In this document: positions 32,909 through 40,354 of the stretch, piece after piece | How the letters are laid out: each line of letters begins with the position of its first letter | Position numbering within the stretch: the stretch's first letter is position 1 | Assembly: GCF_006716265.1 (NCBI RefSeq) | Contig: NZ_VFOS01000001.1 | Span: 1,178,001-1,242,000 of the forward strand | Length of the DNA stretch: 64,000 nucleotides | Direction of reading: 5' to 3' | Source of the DNA: Rarobacter faecitabidus | Lineage (GTDB): Bacteria; Actinomycetota; Actinomycetes; Actinomycetales; Cellulomonadaceae | Notes under the pieces: generated by a model | The model's input: the letters and a program-made list of their open reading frames with translations, nothing else | The model's database searches: none | What the model was told of the DNA's origin: nothing | Translations under genes and position numbers: made by a program

Positions 32909-35503
32909 TCAGACGCGAAGTGTCGCCCCGATTACCGCGGCAGCCGTAATAGCGGACTCGCGGACAGCGGCCGCGTCCTGCGCGGTCAGCGTGCGATCGT
33001 CCGCGCGCAGGCGGAGCGCGAACGCCAGCGACTTCTTGCCTTCGCCGAGTTGATCGCCGCGGTAGACATCGAACAACCGCACAGATTCGACCAGGTCTCC
33101 CCCGCCTACCCGGAGCGCTGCGGCTACCGCTTCCGCTGGCACGCCCTCGTCCACGACGAACGCAAGGTCCTCCTTGGACACGGGGTAGGCCGATACGGGC
33201 TCGGATTCGACTGGCGTGCCAGTCACCTGCTCGATGAGGGCATCGAGATCGAGTTCGAACGCTACGGAGCGCGGTGGGAGGCCCAGGCGCTCCAGCACCT
33301 TCGGGTGTAGTTCCCCGGCGTAGCCTGCCACGATCGTGTCCTCACCGTTGCATTGCTCGACGGTGAACGATGCGCATCGTCCGGGGTGGAACGGAGCATA
33401 TTCCGCAGACGAGACCGACACTGGGATCCCGACCACATCGACGACAGTCCGCCCCAGATCGATGGCGTCCGCCCAATCCGCCGCCCGGCCTTCGCCCCAC
33501 CAGCCGGAGCGTTCGCGGTTCCCAAGCAGGATGCCCGCGACGTGCCGTGGCTGATCAGGAACTGCGGTTGCAAGTTCGTCGAGATCGGAATCGCTAGGAC
33601 GCGTTCCGCCCGGAAGCGACGGTGCGGCCAATGAATGATCGCCCCGCAAGAAGACCTGCCCGATCTCAAACAGTTCCAGGTCGCTCGCACCGCGGCCGAG
33701 GTTGCGCTTGGCCGTGTCGAGCAGCGTGGCCAGCAGGGATGTCCGCAGATCCGGCCGGTCGTCGCCAAGGGGATTGACCAGGCTGATCACGCCTCGCCGT
33801 TGGTCACCCGCAGGTACGTCCAGGATGTCATTCACATCCGGTGCCACGAACGGATAGGACAGTGTTTCCACGAGGCCCTGTTCGGCGAGCGACCTGGCGA
33901 CGGATCGGCGCAATCGCTGACTGTCGGTGAGCCCTCGTCCCGCCCGCGCCTTCGGCAGCACCGGGACGATCTCGTCGTAACCAACGATGCGCGCGACTTC
34001 CTCGACCAGTTCGGCCGGGCCGGTCAGATCGGGACGCCAGGTGGGAGGCGTGACTCGCAGTAGTTCGGTGACGTCGTCCTCACCCGCCGATTCAACGCGC
34101 GCGCCGATGGCCTCGAGCACGCCGACTACCTGATCGCGCGTGTAGGCGACGCCGACCAGGCGCTGCGGTTCGCTCAGGCGCATCTGGATCGGCGCAGGCG
34201 CCGTCGTGTCGTCTAGATCGCTGACGGCCGCGTCGGCGACACCGCCACCGAACTCGACCAGCAGTTCAACGACGCGTTGCGCCGCCACGGGGGCGAGTTT
34301 CGGATCGACCCCGCGCTCGAATCGCTTGGCCGCCTCGGATGGCAGTTTGTGGCGGCGCGAGGAGCGCGCGATCGAAACCGGATCGAAGTGAGCAGCCTCG
34401 ATGAGCACATCCGTCGTCGTCTCGGAGACCTCGCTCGAGGCCCCACCCATCACACCCGCAATCCCGAGCACACGTGAACCACGCTGGCCCGCGGGCGAAT
34501 CGGTGATCAACAGATCCTCGGTCGAAAGGCGGCGCTCAACGCCGTCAAGCGTGGTCAGGCCCTCGCCTTCGCGTCCGCGGCGCACGACGATCGGTGCGGA
34601 AACCTTGCTCAGGTCGTAGGCGTGCAGCGGCTGCCCCAGGTCGAGCATGACGTAGTTGGTGACGTCTACCGACAAGGAGATCGGCCGCATACCAGCCTTT
34701 GTGAGGCGCTCCTGCATCCACTGCGGGCTGGGGGCCTGCGGGTCTATGCCGCGAACGATGCGCGTGACGAAGCGATCGCAGCCCACTGCACCGTGCACCG
34801 GGGCGCCATCCTCGACCTCGACCTCGAAGCCGTCCGCAGTGGGGCCGGGCAATGGCGCCGCGGGGAGGCCCGGATCGGTGAACTCGGCGCCAGTCGATAG
34901 CGCGAACTCGCGCGCGACGCCGCGCACCGAGAAGCAGTATCCGCGGTCGGGGGTGACGTTGATTTCGAGAATCTCGTCCGACAACCCGAGCGGGCCCAGC
35001 GCGTCTGTGCCGGGCGCGGGATCCGCCTCGGACTGCTCGTTCGCCTTCCGATACACGATGATGCCGTCGTGCTCGTCCCCTAGGCCCAGCTCGCGCGCGG
35101 AGCAGATCATGCCATCCGACACGTGCCCGTAGGTCTTACGCGAAGCGATCGCGAAACCACCGGGCAGCACCGCGCCGGGGAGCGACACGACGACCAGATC
35201 CCCCTGCTCGAAATTGTGCGCGCCGCAGACGATGCCGCGCGGCGCGACGGGCTCACCGGTTTCGTCGGTGACGTTGTGCGCGCCAACATCGACCTGGCAC
35301 CAGTTGATCGTCTTACCGTTCTTCTGAGGCTCCGGCTCGACCTTGAGAACTCGTCCGAAGACCACCGGCCCCGTCACGTCCGAGCTGTGGATCGCCTCCT
35401 CCTCGAGGCCGACCTTAACCAGTGCCCGCGCGAGTTCCTCCGCGGTCATGTCCGCGGGCACCTTAACGTGCTCAGCCAGCCAGTCCTTGATGACGTACGG
35501 CAT
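32909..35503 (-). CDS. pheT: Phenylalanyl-tRNA synthetase beta subunit
   Basis: An 864-residue subunit of the alpha2-beta2 synthetase. Order: N-terminal EMAP-like tRNA-binding domain (about 40-155), B3/B4 editing region (about 215-390), B5 domain (about 410-480), the catalytic-like core, and a C-terminal FDX-ACB anticodon-binding domain (about 770-864, ending AVIGATLRV). Editing removes mischarged tyrosine. ATG 35503 overlaps the pheS stop by one base (TGATG). The ORF open further upstream overlaps pheS and is not used. Confidence 0.97.
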   Translation of the reverse strand: MPYVIKDWLAEHVKVPADMTAEELARALVKVGLEEEAIHSSDVTGPVVFGRVLKVEPEPQKNGKTINWCQVDVGAHNVTDETGEPVAPRGIVCGAHNFEQGDLVVVSLPGAVLPGGFAIASRKTYGHVSDGMICSARELGLGDEHDGIIVYRKANEQSEADPAPGTDALGPLGLSDEILEINVTPDRGYCFSVRGVAREFALSTGAEFTDPGLPAAPLPGPTADGFEVEVEDGAPVHGAVGCDRFVTRIVRGIDPQAPSPQWMQERLTKAGMRPISLSVDVTNYVMLDLGQPLHAYDLSKVSAPIVVRRGREGEGLTTLDGVERRLSTEDLLITDSPAGQRGSRVLGIAGVMGGASSEVSETTTDVLIEAAHFDPVSIARSSRRHKLPSEAAKRFERGVDPKLAPVAAQRVVELLVEFGGGVADAAVSDLDDTTAPAPIQMRLSEPQRLVGVAYTRDQVVGVLEAIGARVESAGEDDVTELLRVTPPTWRPDLTGPAELVEEVARIVGYDEIVPVLPKARAGRGLTDSQRLRRSVARSLAEQGLVETLSYPFVAPDVNDILDVPAGDQRRGVISLVNPLGDDRPDLRTSLLATLLDTAKRNLGRGASDLELFEIGQVFLRGDHSLAAPSLPGGTRPSDSDLDELATAVPDQPRHVAGILLGNRERSGWWGEGRAADWADAIDLGRTVVDVVGIPVSVSSAEYAPFHPGRCASFTVEQCNGEDTIVAGYAGELHPKVLERLGLPPRSVAFELDLDALIEQVTGTPVESEPVSAYPVSKEDLAFVVDEGVPAEAVAAALRVGGGDLVESVRLFDVYRGDQLGEGKKSLAFALRLRADDRTLTAQDAAAVRESAITAAAVIGATLRV

Positions 35504-36570
35504 CAGATCTCCATCCCGAATTGCTGCGAGAAGCGAACATCGCCCTCGACGATATCCCGCATGTCCGTCACCGCGTGCCGAAGCATCACCGATCGCTCGA
35601 TGCCCATGCCGAAGGCGAATCCGGTGTACACCTCGGGATCGATTCCCGCGGAGCGCAGGACGTTCGGATTGACCATCCCGCAGCCGCCCCACTCGATCCA
35701 GCCGGCTCCGCCCTTCTTCTGCGGGAACCAGAGGTCCATCTCGGCGCTCGGCTCGGTGAACGGGAAGTAACTCGGGCGCAGGCGCGTGCGTGCCTCAGAA
35801 CCGAACAGCGCCTGAGCGAAGCGGTCGAGCACGCCCTTCAGGTGAGCCATCGTGAGGCCCTTGTCCACCGCGAGACCCTCGACCTGGTGGAACACGGGCG
35901 AGTGAGTGGCGTCGAGTTCGTCCGCCCGAAACACCTTGCCGGGGCAAGCAATGTAGAGCGGGAGATCTCGCGCAAGGAGCTCGCGCACCTGGACGGACGA
36001 CGTCTGCGTGCGCAGCACCAGTCCGGATGCCCGACCTTCGGCACCGGAATCGACGTAAAACGAGTCCTGCATCTGGCGCGATGGATGGTCGACGGCGATA
36101 TTGAGCGCGTCGAAGTTGAACCACTCGGCTTCGAGTTCGGGGCCTTCCGCGATCTCCCATCCCATGGAGACGAAGAAGTCGGCAACGCGGTCCTGCATGG
36201 TCTCCAGGGGGTGACGGGCGCCCCGCGGGCGCCGGTCCGTGGGAACGGTCACGTCCACGCGCTCGGTGCGGATGACCCGCTCGTCGCGTTCCGCTTCCAG
36301 TTCCGCCTGCCGCTGCGCGATCGCCTTCGATATCCGGCCCCGAGCGGGCCCGACAAGTTTTCCGGCGGTGGCCTTATCGGCGCCCTGAAGACTGCCAATG
36401 GCCCGATTGGCGAGCGCGAGTGCGCTCTTGTCGGACGTGTGCTCCAGGCGGACGGCCTTCAGTCCCTCTAGAGAGGTGACCGCTGCGATGTCTGCGAGGG
36501 CCGCCGCGACTGCGGCGCCGACCGCGACCTCGTCCAGGGGCGAAATCGTCGAATCGTCGGTGGTGGGCAT
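35503..36570 (-). CDS. pheS: Phenylalanyl-tRNA synthetase alpha subunit
   Basis: A 355-residue class II catalytic subunit. An N-terminal coiled coil (about 1-90) binds tRNA. Motif 2 region includes HSPVFHQVEGLAVDKG and motif 3 is GFAFGMGIERSVML. Two starts are possible. ATG 36570 has a GGAAGG site 5 bases ahead and is used here. ATG 36615, 15 codons earlier, lies 6 bases after a TAGAAT -10 element and could head a leaderless message. pheT follows with a one-base overlap. Confidence 0.96.
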   Translation of the reverse strand: MPTTDDSTISPLDEVAVGAAVAAALADIAAVTSLEGLKAVRLEHTSDKSALALANRAIGSLQGADKATAGKLVGPARGRISKAIAQRQAELEAERDERVIRTERVDVTVPTDRRPRGARHPLETMQDRVADFFVSMGWEIAEGPELEAEWFNFDALNIAVDHPSRQMQDSFYVDSGAEGRASGLVLRTQTSSVQVRELLARDLPLYIACPGKVFRADELDATHSPVFHQVEGLAVDKGLTMAHLKGVLDRFAQALFGSEARTRLRPSYFPFTEPSAEMDLWFPQKKGGAGWIEWGGCGMVNPNVLRSAGIDPEVYTGFAFGMGIERSVMLRHAVTDMRDIVEGDVRFSQQFGMEI

Positions 36571-36621
36571 GCTTGCCTTCCGGTCGATGCTCGGGGTGGC
36601 GCTCGGCCGCGCCATCGAACC

Positions 36622-36627
36622 ATTCTA
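36622..36627 (-). promoter_or_regulatory. -10 element upstream of pheS
   Basis: TAGAAT on the minus strand, 6 bases before an in-frame ATG at 36615. The -35 is poor (GTGATC with an 18-base spacer). It is the best promoter candidate for pheST. Confidence 0.4.
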
Positions 36628-36647
36628 GGACAGCCCTGACCCCTGGA

Positions 36648-36950
36648 TCACGACGCCAGGGGGCCTCCCGAAGCGGCGGACGGTTCGTCGGGGCCGGTCT
36701 CCTCGCTCACGCGGCTGATCTCGCCCCACAACCCGTCGAGGGACATGTCCAGGACGGCGGCGATCGCGGCAATCGTCGTGAAGGCAGGGGTCGCGATACG
36801 GCCGGACTCGATCTTCCGGAGGGTCTCCGGCGACACCTCCGCCGCAGCGGCGACCTCGGGGATGGACTGCGCGCCACGCGAACGACGCAACAACTCGCCA
36901 AGGCGCTGCCCGCGGGCCAGTTCGCCCGGTGTGAGCGGTAGTCTCACCAT
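36648..36950 (-). CDS. XRE-family helix-turn-helix regulator
   Basis: A 100-residue DNA-binding protein. The HTH spans about residues 10-65: LGELLRRSRGAQSIPEVAAAAEVSPETLRKIESGRI, written here only to show position of the second helix SPETLRKIESG, then FTTIAAIAAVLDMSLDGLW. The last 25 residues are acidic and disordered. The frame is open upstream across the divergent gene, but ATG 36950 lies 7 bases after a TATAAT, so a leaderless message is likely. It is divergent from map, with a shared -10 palindrome between them; self-control and control of map are plausible but unproven. Confidence 0.85.
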   Translation of the reverse strand: MVRLPLTPGELARGQRLGELLRRSRGAQSIPEVAAAAEVSPETLRKIESGRIATPAFTTIAAIAAVLDMSLDGLWGEISRVSEETGPDEPSAASGGPLAS

Positions 36951-36957
36951 GAATCCA

Positions 36958-36965
36958 ATTATAAT
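36958..36965. promoter_or_regulatory. Divergent -10 palindrome between XRE regulator and map
   Basis: ATTATAAT reads TATAAT on both strands (36960-36965 plus; 36958-36963 minus). The minus copy is 7 bases before the regulator ATG. The plus copy gives a start about 45 bases before the map GTG. Only one polymerase could occupy the site at a time. Confidence 0.6.
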
Positions 36966-37016
36966 ACCGGTAGCATGGCCGGCATAGTTATCGGCCGATT
37001 GCGGGAGGGGAAACGC

Positions 37017-37787
37017 GTGATCGAGGTCTTGAACGACGTGGAATTGGATCGCGCCAGTAGGAGTGGCGAACTGGTGGCCAGCATTCTCCGGGCCGCCAGG
37101 GAACGCACGACCGTCGGCACGAATCTGCTTGACATCGACCGTTGGACCAGGACCATGATCACCGAGGCCGGCGCGCAGTCGTGCTACGTCGACTACGAGC
37201 CTTCCTTCGGTCGAGGGCCGTTCGGGCACTACATCTGCACGTCCGTCAACGATGCCGTGCTGCACGGCAAACCATTCGACTACGCCCTGCGCGATGGCGA
37301 CCTGCTCACGCTCGACCTCGCGGTGTCCCTCGACGGCATCGTCGCCGACTCGGCGATCAGCTTCGTCGTCGGCTCGTCCGCCCGCAGCGAGGACCTCGCC
37401 ATGATCGCCGCGACGCAGCGAGCACTGGCGGCCGGTATCGCCGCCGCCGTTCCTGGGGCCCGCGTCGGCGACATCTCCCACGCCATCGGCACCGTCCTGA
37501 CGGACGCCGGCTATCCCATAAACACTCAATTCGGTGGACACGGGGTGGGATCCACCATGCATCAGGATCCGCACATCGCCAATGCCGGGCGGCCGGGCCG
37601 CGGCTACCAGTTGCGCCCGGGACTACTCCTGGCCATTGAACCCTGGGTCATGGCCGACACAGACGAACTAGTCACCGATGGCGACGGATGGACGCTCCGG
37701 AGCGCGACCGGTTGCCGCACAGCGCACAGTGAGCACACGATCGCCATCACCGAGGAGGGCCCACGCGTCCTGACGCTGCCGCGATGA
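37017..37787 (+). CDS. map: Type I methionine aminopeptidase
   Basis: A 256-residue metalloenzyme that removes N-terminal methionine. The five metal ligands can be placed: two Asp in LDLAVSLDGIVADSAISF, His in GGHGVGSTMHQDP, Glu in LAIEPWVM and Glu in HTIAITEEG. GTG 37017 follows GGGAGGGG by 6 bases and gives the family start IEVLNDVELDRA; an ATG at 36975 in frame is a weaker choice. Actinobacteria often have a second map near secY; this copy stands alone beside the XRE regulator. Confidence 0.93.
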   Translation: MIEVLNDVELDRASRSGELVASILRAARERTTVGTNLLDIDRWTRTMITEAGAQSCYVDYEPSFGRGPFGHYICTSVNDAVLHGKPFDYALRDGDLLTLDLAVSLDGIVADSAISFVVGSSARSEDLAMIAATQRALAAGIAAAVPGARVGDISHAIGTVLTDAGYPINTQFGGHGVGSTMHQDPHIANAGRPGRGYQLRPGLLLAIEPWVMADTDELVTDGDGWTLRSATGCRTAHSEHTIAITEEGPRVLTLPR

Positions 37788-37838
37788 CCGCCCGGAGATG
37801 ATCGTCGCGAGATGATCGTCGGGAAGTCCCGTCAGCGC

Positions 37839-38672
37839 CTAGGCGCCGAAAGCAGAACGTCGAGCGAGCGCCGACGCGTAGAGGCACACCGCTGCGGCGG
37901 TCGCTAGATTCAGGGATTCGGCGCGGCCGAAAATCGGCACCGCCACCGGCTCGTCCACGAGCGCGAGCTGATCGGGAGTGAAGCCCCACGCCTCGTTGCC
38001 GAAGATCCAGGTGGTTCGACGCGCGAGGCGCCCGCCTTCCCCATCGAACTGCGCGAGGGTCGAGCCGCTTGCATCAGCGGCCAACACCTGCAGGCCGGCG
38101 GCGCGAACGACATCCACCGCCTCGATCAAGTCGACTCCCCCAAGGACGGGCAGGTGAAACATCGATCCGGCGGTGGACCGCACGACCTTTGGATTGGTTA
38201 TCTCCACCGATGAATCGGTGAGCACCACGGCATCCGCTCCTGCGGCGTCGCATGCGCGGATGACGGCTCCCGCATTTCCGGGATCGCGCACCTGAGACAG
38301 GATCGCGATGAGCGCGCCATCGCGCGCGACATCTGCGAGCAGACCGAGCGCGACATCGCTGGCCATCGAGTACCGCGTGCGTTCGGCAACCGCCAGAATC
38401 CCCTGGGCATCCGGGCTCATGGCGCGCGAAACCTCGTCCGACACCTGATGCACGTAGACGCCGGCTAGATCCGCCGCGTCCGCAATATCGGCGTAGCGCT
38501 CCGCGGCCGCGGCCGTCAGATAGAGATCGAGGACGTCGTCCGTCGCGTACCGGACGAGTTCGCGGACGGCCTGCGGCCCCTCGACCAGGAAACGATTGCC
38601 ACGCAGACGCGCTGAACGCCCGGACAGGTTGCTCACGGCACGGACGCGATCACTTCGCACATTGGTGATCAT
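37839..38672 (-). CDS. TrmH/SpoU-family rRNA 2'-O-methyltransferase
   Basis: A 277-residue SPOUT enzyme. The N-terminal substrate-binding domain (FLVEGPQAVRELV) is followed by the knotted catalytic domain: motif 1 SQVRDPGNAGAVIRACDAAGA, shown by its core DPGNAGAVIR (about residue 145), motif 2 WIFGNEAWGF and motif 3 RAESLNLATAAAVCLY. Relatives include Mycobacterium TsnR (Rv1644), which also sits beside rplT, so the target is probably a ribose in 23S rRNA. It follows rplT by 65 bases. A perfect 19-bp inverted repeat brackets its start codon (38610-38628 with 38689-38707), which may regulate its translation. Confidence 0.92.
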   Translation of the reverse strand: MITNVRSDRVRAVSNLSGRSARLRGNRFLVEGPQAVRELVRYATDDVLDLYLTAAAAERYADIADAADLAGVYVHQVSDEVSRAMSPDAQGILAVAERTRYSMASDVALGLLADVARDGALIAILSQVRDPGNAGAVIRACDAAGADAVVLTDSSVEITNPKVVRSTAGSMFHLPVLGGVDLIEAVDVVRAAGLQVLAADASGSTLAQFDGEGGRLARRTTWIFGNEAWGFTPDQLALVDEPVAVPIFGRAESLNLATAAAVCLYASALARRSAFGA

Positions 38673-38707
38673 GAGAGTCCGTACCCTGCCTGTCCGGGCG
38701 TTCAGCG
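38610..38707 (-). repeat. 19-bp perfect inverted repeat bracketing a start codon
   Basis: Arms 38610-38628 (CGCTGAACGCCCGGACAGG on plus) and 38689-38707 are exact reverse complements separated by 60 bases. In the transcript the first arm follows the rplT stop, the loop carries the ribosome-binding site and ATG (38672) of the methyltransferase gene, and the second arm covers codons 16-21. Confidence 0.85.
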
Positions 38708-38737
38708 AATGTTGACGAGCCCCGTCAAGGGTGCAGG

Positions 38738-39121
38738 TCAGGCCGCCTTCGGCGCGTTGACGTCGGCCGGGAGGGCCTTCTTCGCGATGTCGACGAGAGC
38801 CTTGAACGCCGTCGGGTCGCTCACCGCGAGTTCGGCGAGCACGCGACGGTCGACCTCGACCTCAGCGGCCTTGAGGCCCTGGATGAAACGGTTGTAGGTC
38901 AGGCCCTCAGCGCGAGCTGCCGCGTTGATGCGCTGAATCCACAGCTTGCGGAAGTCGCCCTTGCGCGCCTTGCGGTCGCGGTAGGCGTAAACGAGCGAGT
39001 GGGTGACCTGCTCCTTGGCCTTGCGATACAGGCGCGAGCGCTGACCGCGGTAGCCGCTGGCCCGCTCGAGGGTTGAACGACGCTTCTTCTGGGCGTTGAC
39101 CGCCCGCTTCACGCGTGCCAC
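38738..39121 (-). CDS. rplT: 50S ribosomal protein L20
   Basis: A 127-residue basic protein that binds 23S rRNA early in 50S assembly. It begins [15 protein letters not shown] and contains the conserved [21 protein letters not shown] segment in part as [18 protein letters not shown]. Length is normal. It follows rpmI in the standard infC-rpmI-rplT order. In some bacteria L20 represses this operon through leader RNA; whether the hairpins in the infC leader here play that role is open. Confidence 0.97.
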   Translation of the reverse strand: MARVKRAVNAQKKRRSTLERASGYRGQRSRLYRKAKEQVTHSLVYAYRDRKARKGDFRKLWIQRINAAARAEGLTYNRFIQGLKAAEVEVDRRVLAELAVSDPTAFKALVDIAKKALPADVNAPKAA

Positions 39122-39179
39122 GTGATGCTCCTTGCAGTAGTGATTCGAAAGGGGGTCTTGGGTGCGTGAGCACCAGGGC

Positions 39180-39374
39180 TTACTTGCCCAGCAGCTTCTT
39201 GATCGTGCGGGTGTCCGCAGCCGAAACGGCCTTGTCCAGGCTCAGTCGGCGGGTGCGCCGCGACGACTTGTGCTCGAGCAGGTGTCGCTTGTTCGCCTGC
39301 TCGCGCATCAGCTTGCCGCTTCCCGTGGTCCGGAAGCGCTTCTTAGCACCGGAGTGTGTCTTGTTCTTCGGCAT
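39180..39374 (-). CDS. rpmI: 50S ribosomal protein L35
   Basis: A 64-residue basic protein starting [20 protein letters not shown], the L35 signature. The frame is open to 39452, but ATG 39374 has a GAGGAGAG site and gives the exact family length. About 130 bases separate it from infC, containing weak GC hairpins (for instance CCCGG/CCGGG) whose role is unclear. Confidence 0.97.
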   Translation of the reverse strand: MPKNKTHSGAKKRFRTTGSGKLMREQANKRHLLEHKSSRRTRRLSLDKAVSAADTRTIKKLLGK

Positions 39375-39501
39375 GACTGCCGTCTCTCCTCGTGTCTGGT
39401 CACCCGGGAGCGCCGGGCGACATCGTCGTGGTGCACGCCCGATGGCGGGCACACTTTGCTGGTTATCTGGAAATTCAGTTGAAAGCGCGGCGAAGCAGCG
39501 C

Positions 39502-40080
39502 CTATTCGGCCGGAACCTCGTCGCCGCCGCGGCTCGACCGCGCGCGCTTCGGTTCAGCCTTGTTCTCGGTCTTCTTGCGCGTCGGAGCGAGAACCATCAC
39601 CATGTTGCGGCCGTCCTGCTTCGGCATGGACTCGACGGTGCCGAACTCGGCCACGTCATCCGCGAGTCGCTGCAGCAGGCGAACGCCCATCTCCGGACGA
39701 GACTGCTCACGACCGCGGAACATGATCATTGTCTTGACCTTGTCGCCTGCGGACAGGAAGCGGACCACGTGCCCCTTCTTGGTCTCGTAGTCGTGATCAT
39801 CGATCTTGAGCCGGAAGCGGATCTCCTTGAGTTGCGCGTTCGTCTGGTTCCGACGAGCCTCGCGCGCCTTCATGTCGGACTCGTACTTGAACTTGCCGTA
39901 GTCCATGAGCTTCACGACCGGCGGACGTGCATCCGGCGCAACTTCGACGAGGTCAAGGTCCGCCTCTTGGGCAAGGTTGAGCGCCACTTCGATACGGACG
40001 ACCCCTACCTGTTCGCCGCCGGGGCCCACAAGTCGGACCTCGGGTACGCGAATCCGGTCGTTGATACGCGGCTCGCTGAT
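39502..40080 (-). CDS. infC: Translation initiation factor IF-3, probable AUC start
   Basis: A 192-residue factor that keeps 30S subunits free and checks start codons. The N-domain begins [20 protein letters not shown]; the linker and C-domain include [17 protein letters not shown] and [13 protein letters not shown]. No ATG, GTG or TTG exists in frame between the promoter-proximal hairpins and this point that has a ribosome-binding site. AGGAG lies 6 bases before an ATC at 40080 that encodes the first residue of the family domain, so AUC is the likely start; E. coli infC uses AUU for self-regulation. A GTG-free extension to 40284 would have to cross two hairpins. The C-terminal 25 residues are a basic, disordered tail. 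Confidence 0.92.
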   Translation of the reverse strand: MSEPRINDRIRVPEVRLVGPGGEQVGVVRIEVALNLAQEADLDLVEVAPDARPPVVKLMDYGKFKYESDMKAREARRNQTNAQLKEIRFRLKIDDHDYETKKGHVVRFLSAGDKVKTMIMFRGREQSRPEMGVRLLQRLADDVAEFGTVESMPKQDGRNMVMVLAPTRKKTENKAEPKRARSSRGGDEVPAE

Positions 40081-40123
40081 GGTGATCTCCTCACATCTGT
40101 CTGGTCTGCTTCGGCAACGAAAA

Positions 40124-40153
40124 AGGCCTCCGTTGCATACGAAACGAAGGCCT
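40124..40153 (-). terminator. Attenuator-like hairpin in the infC leader
   Basis: On the minus strand a stem of 10 pairs with one mismatch (40124-40134 with 40143-40153, core AGGCCT/AGGCCT) is followed by TTTTT. This is a standard intrinsic terminator, located 45 bases before the infC start and after the likely promoter. Confidence 0.65.
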
Positions 40154-40171
40154 ACCACACCACACGAAAAG

Positions 40172-40191
40172 GGCGGCGCAAATGCGCCACC
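40172..40191 (-). terminator. Second terminator-like hairpin in the infC leader
   Basis: Nine pairs including one G-U (40172-40180 with 40183-40191), GGTGGCGCA with TGCGCCGCC in the transcript, followed by CTTTTCG. It precedes the first hairpin by about 20 bases, giving a tandem arrangement. Confidence 0.5.
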
Positions 40192-40354
40192 TCGCTGTGA
40201 GGAACCCGGAAACTGTCGCGGCGCCAGCCGCAGTCGCATCCAAGGTGGGAGCCGAACTCCGCTTCGATTGGATACCGAGGGCACACTTACGCACTCGGAC
40301 CTTCTAACAATCTACCACAGACGACGCCCGGCACCTAGGAGGGAACGCTACGCA

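Noticed and set aside
37790-37822. Short direct repeat GAGATGATCGTCG between map and the methyltransferase gene
   Set aside because: Two copies of 13 bases in a 51-base convergent gap; too little to assign a role and no terminator-like structure.
40081-40284. IF-3 with a 68-residue N-terminal extension
   Set aside because: The extension is Arg/Cys-rich, crosses two terminator-like hairpins and has no counterpart in the family.
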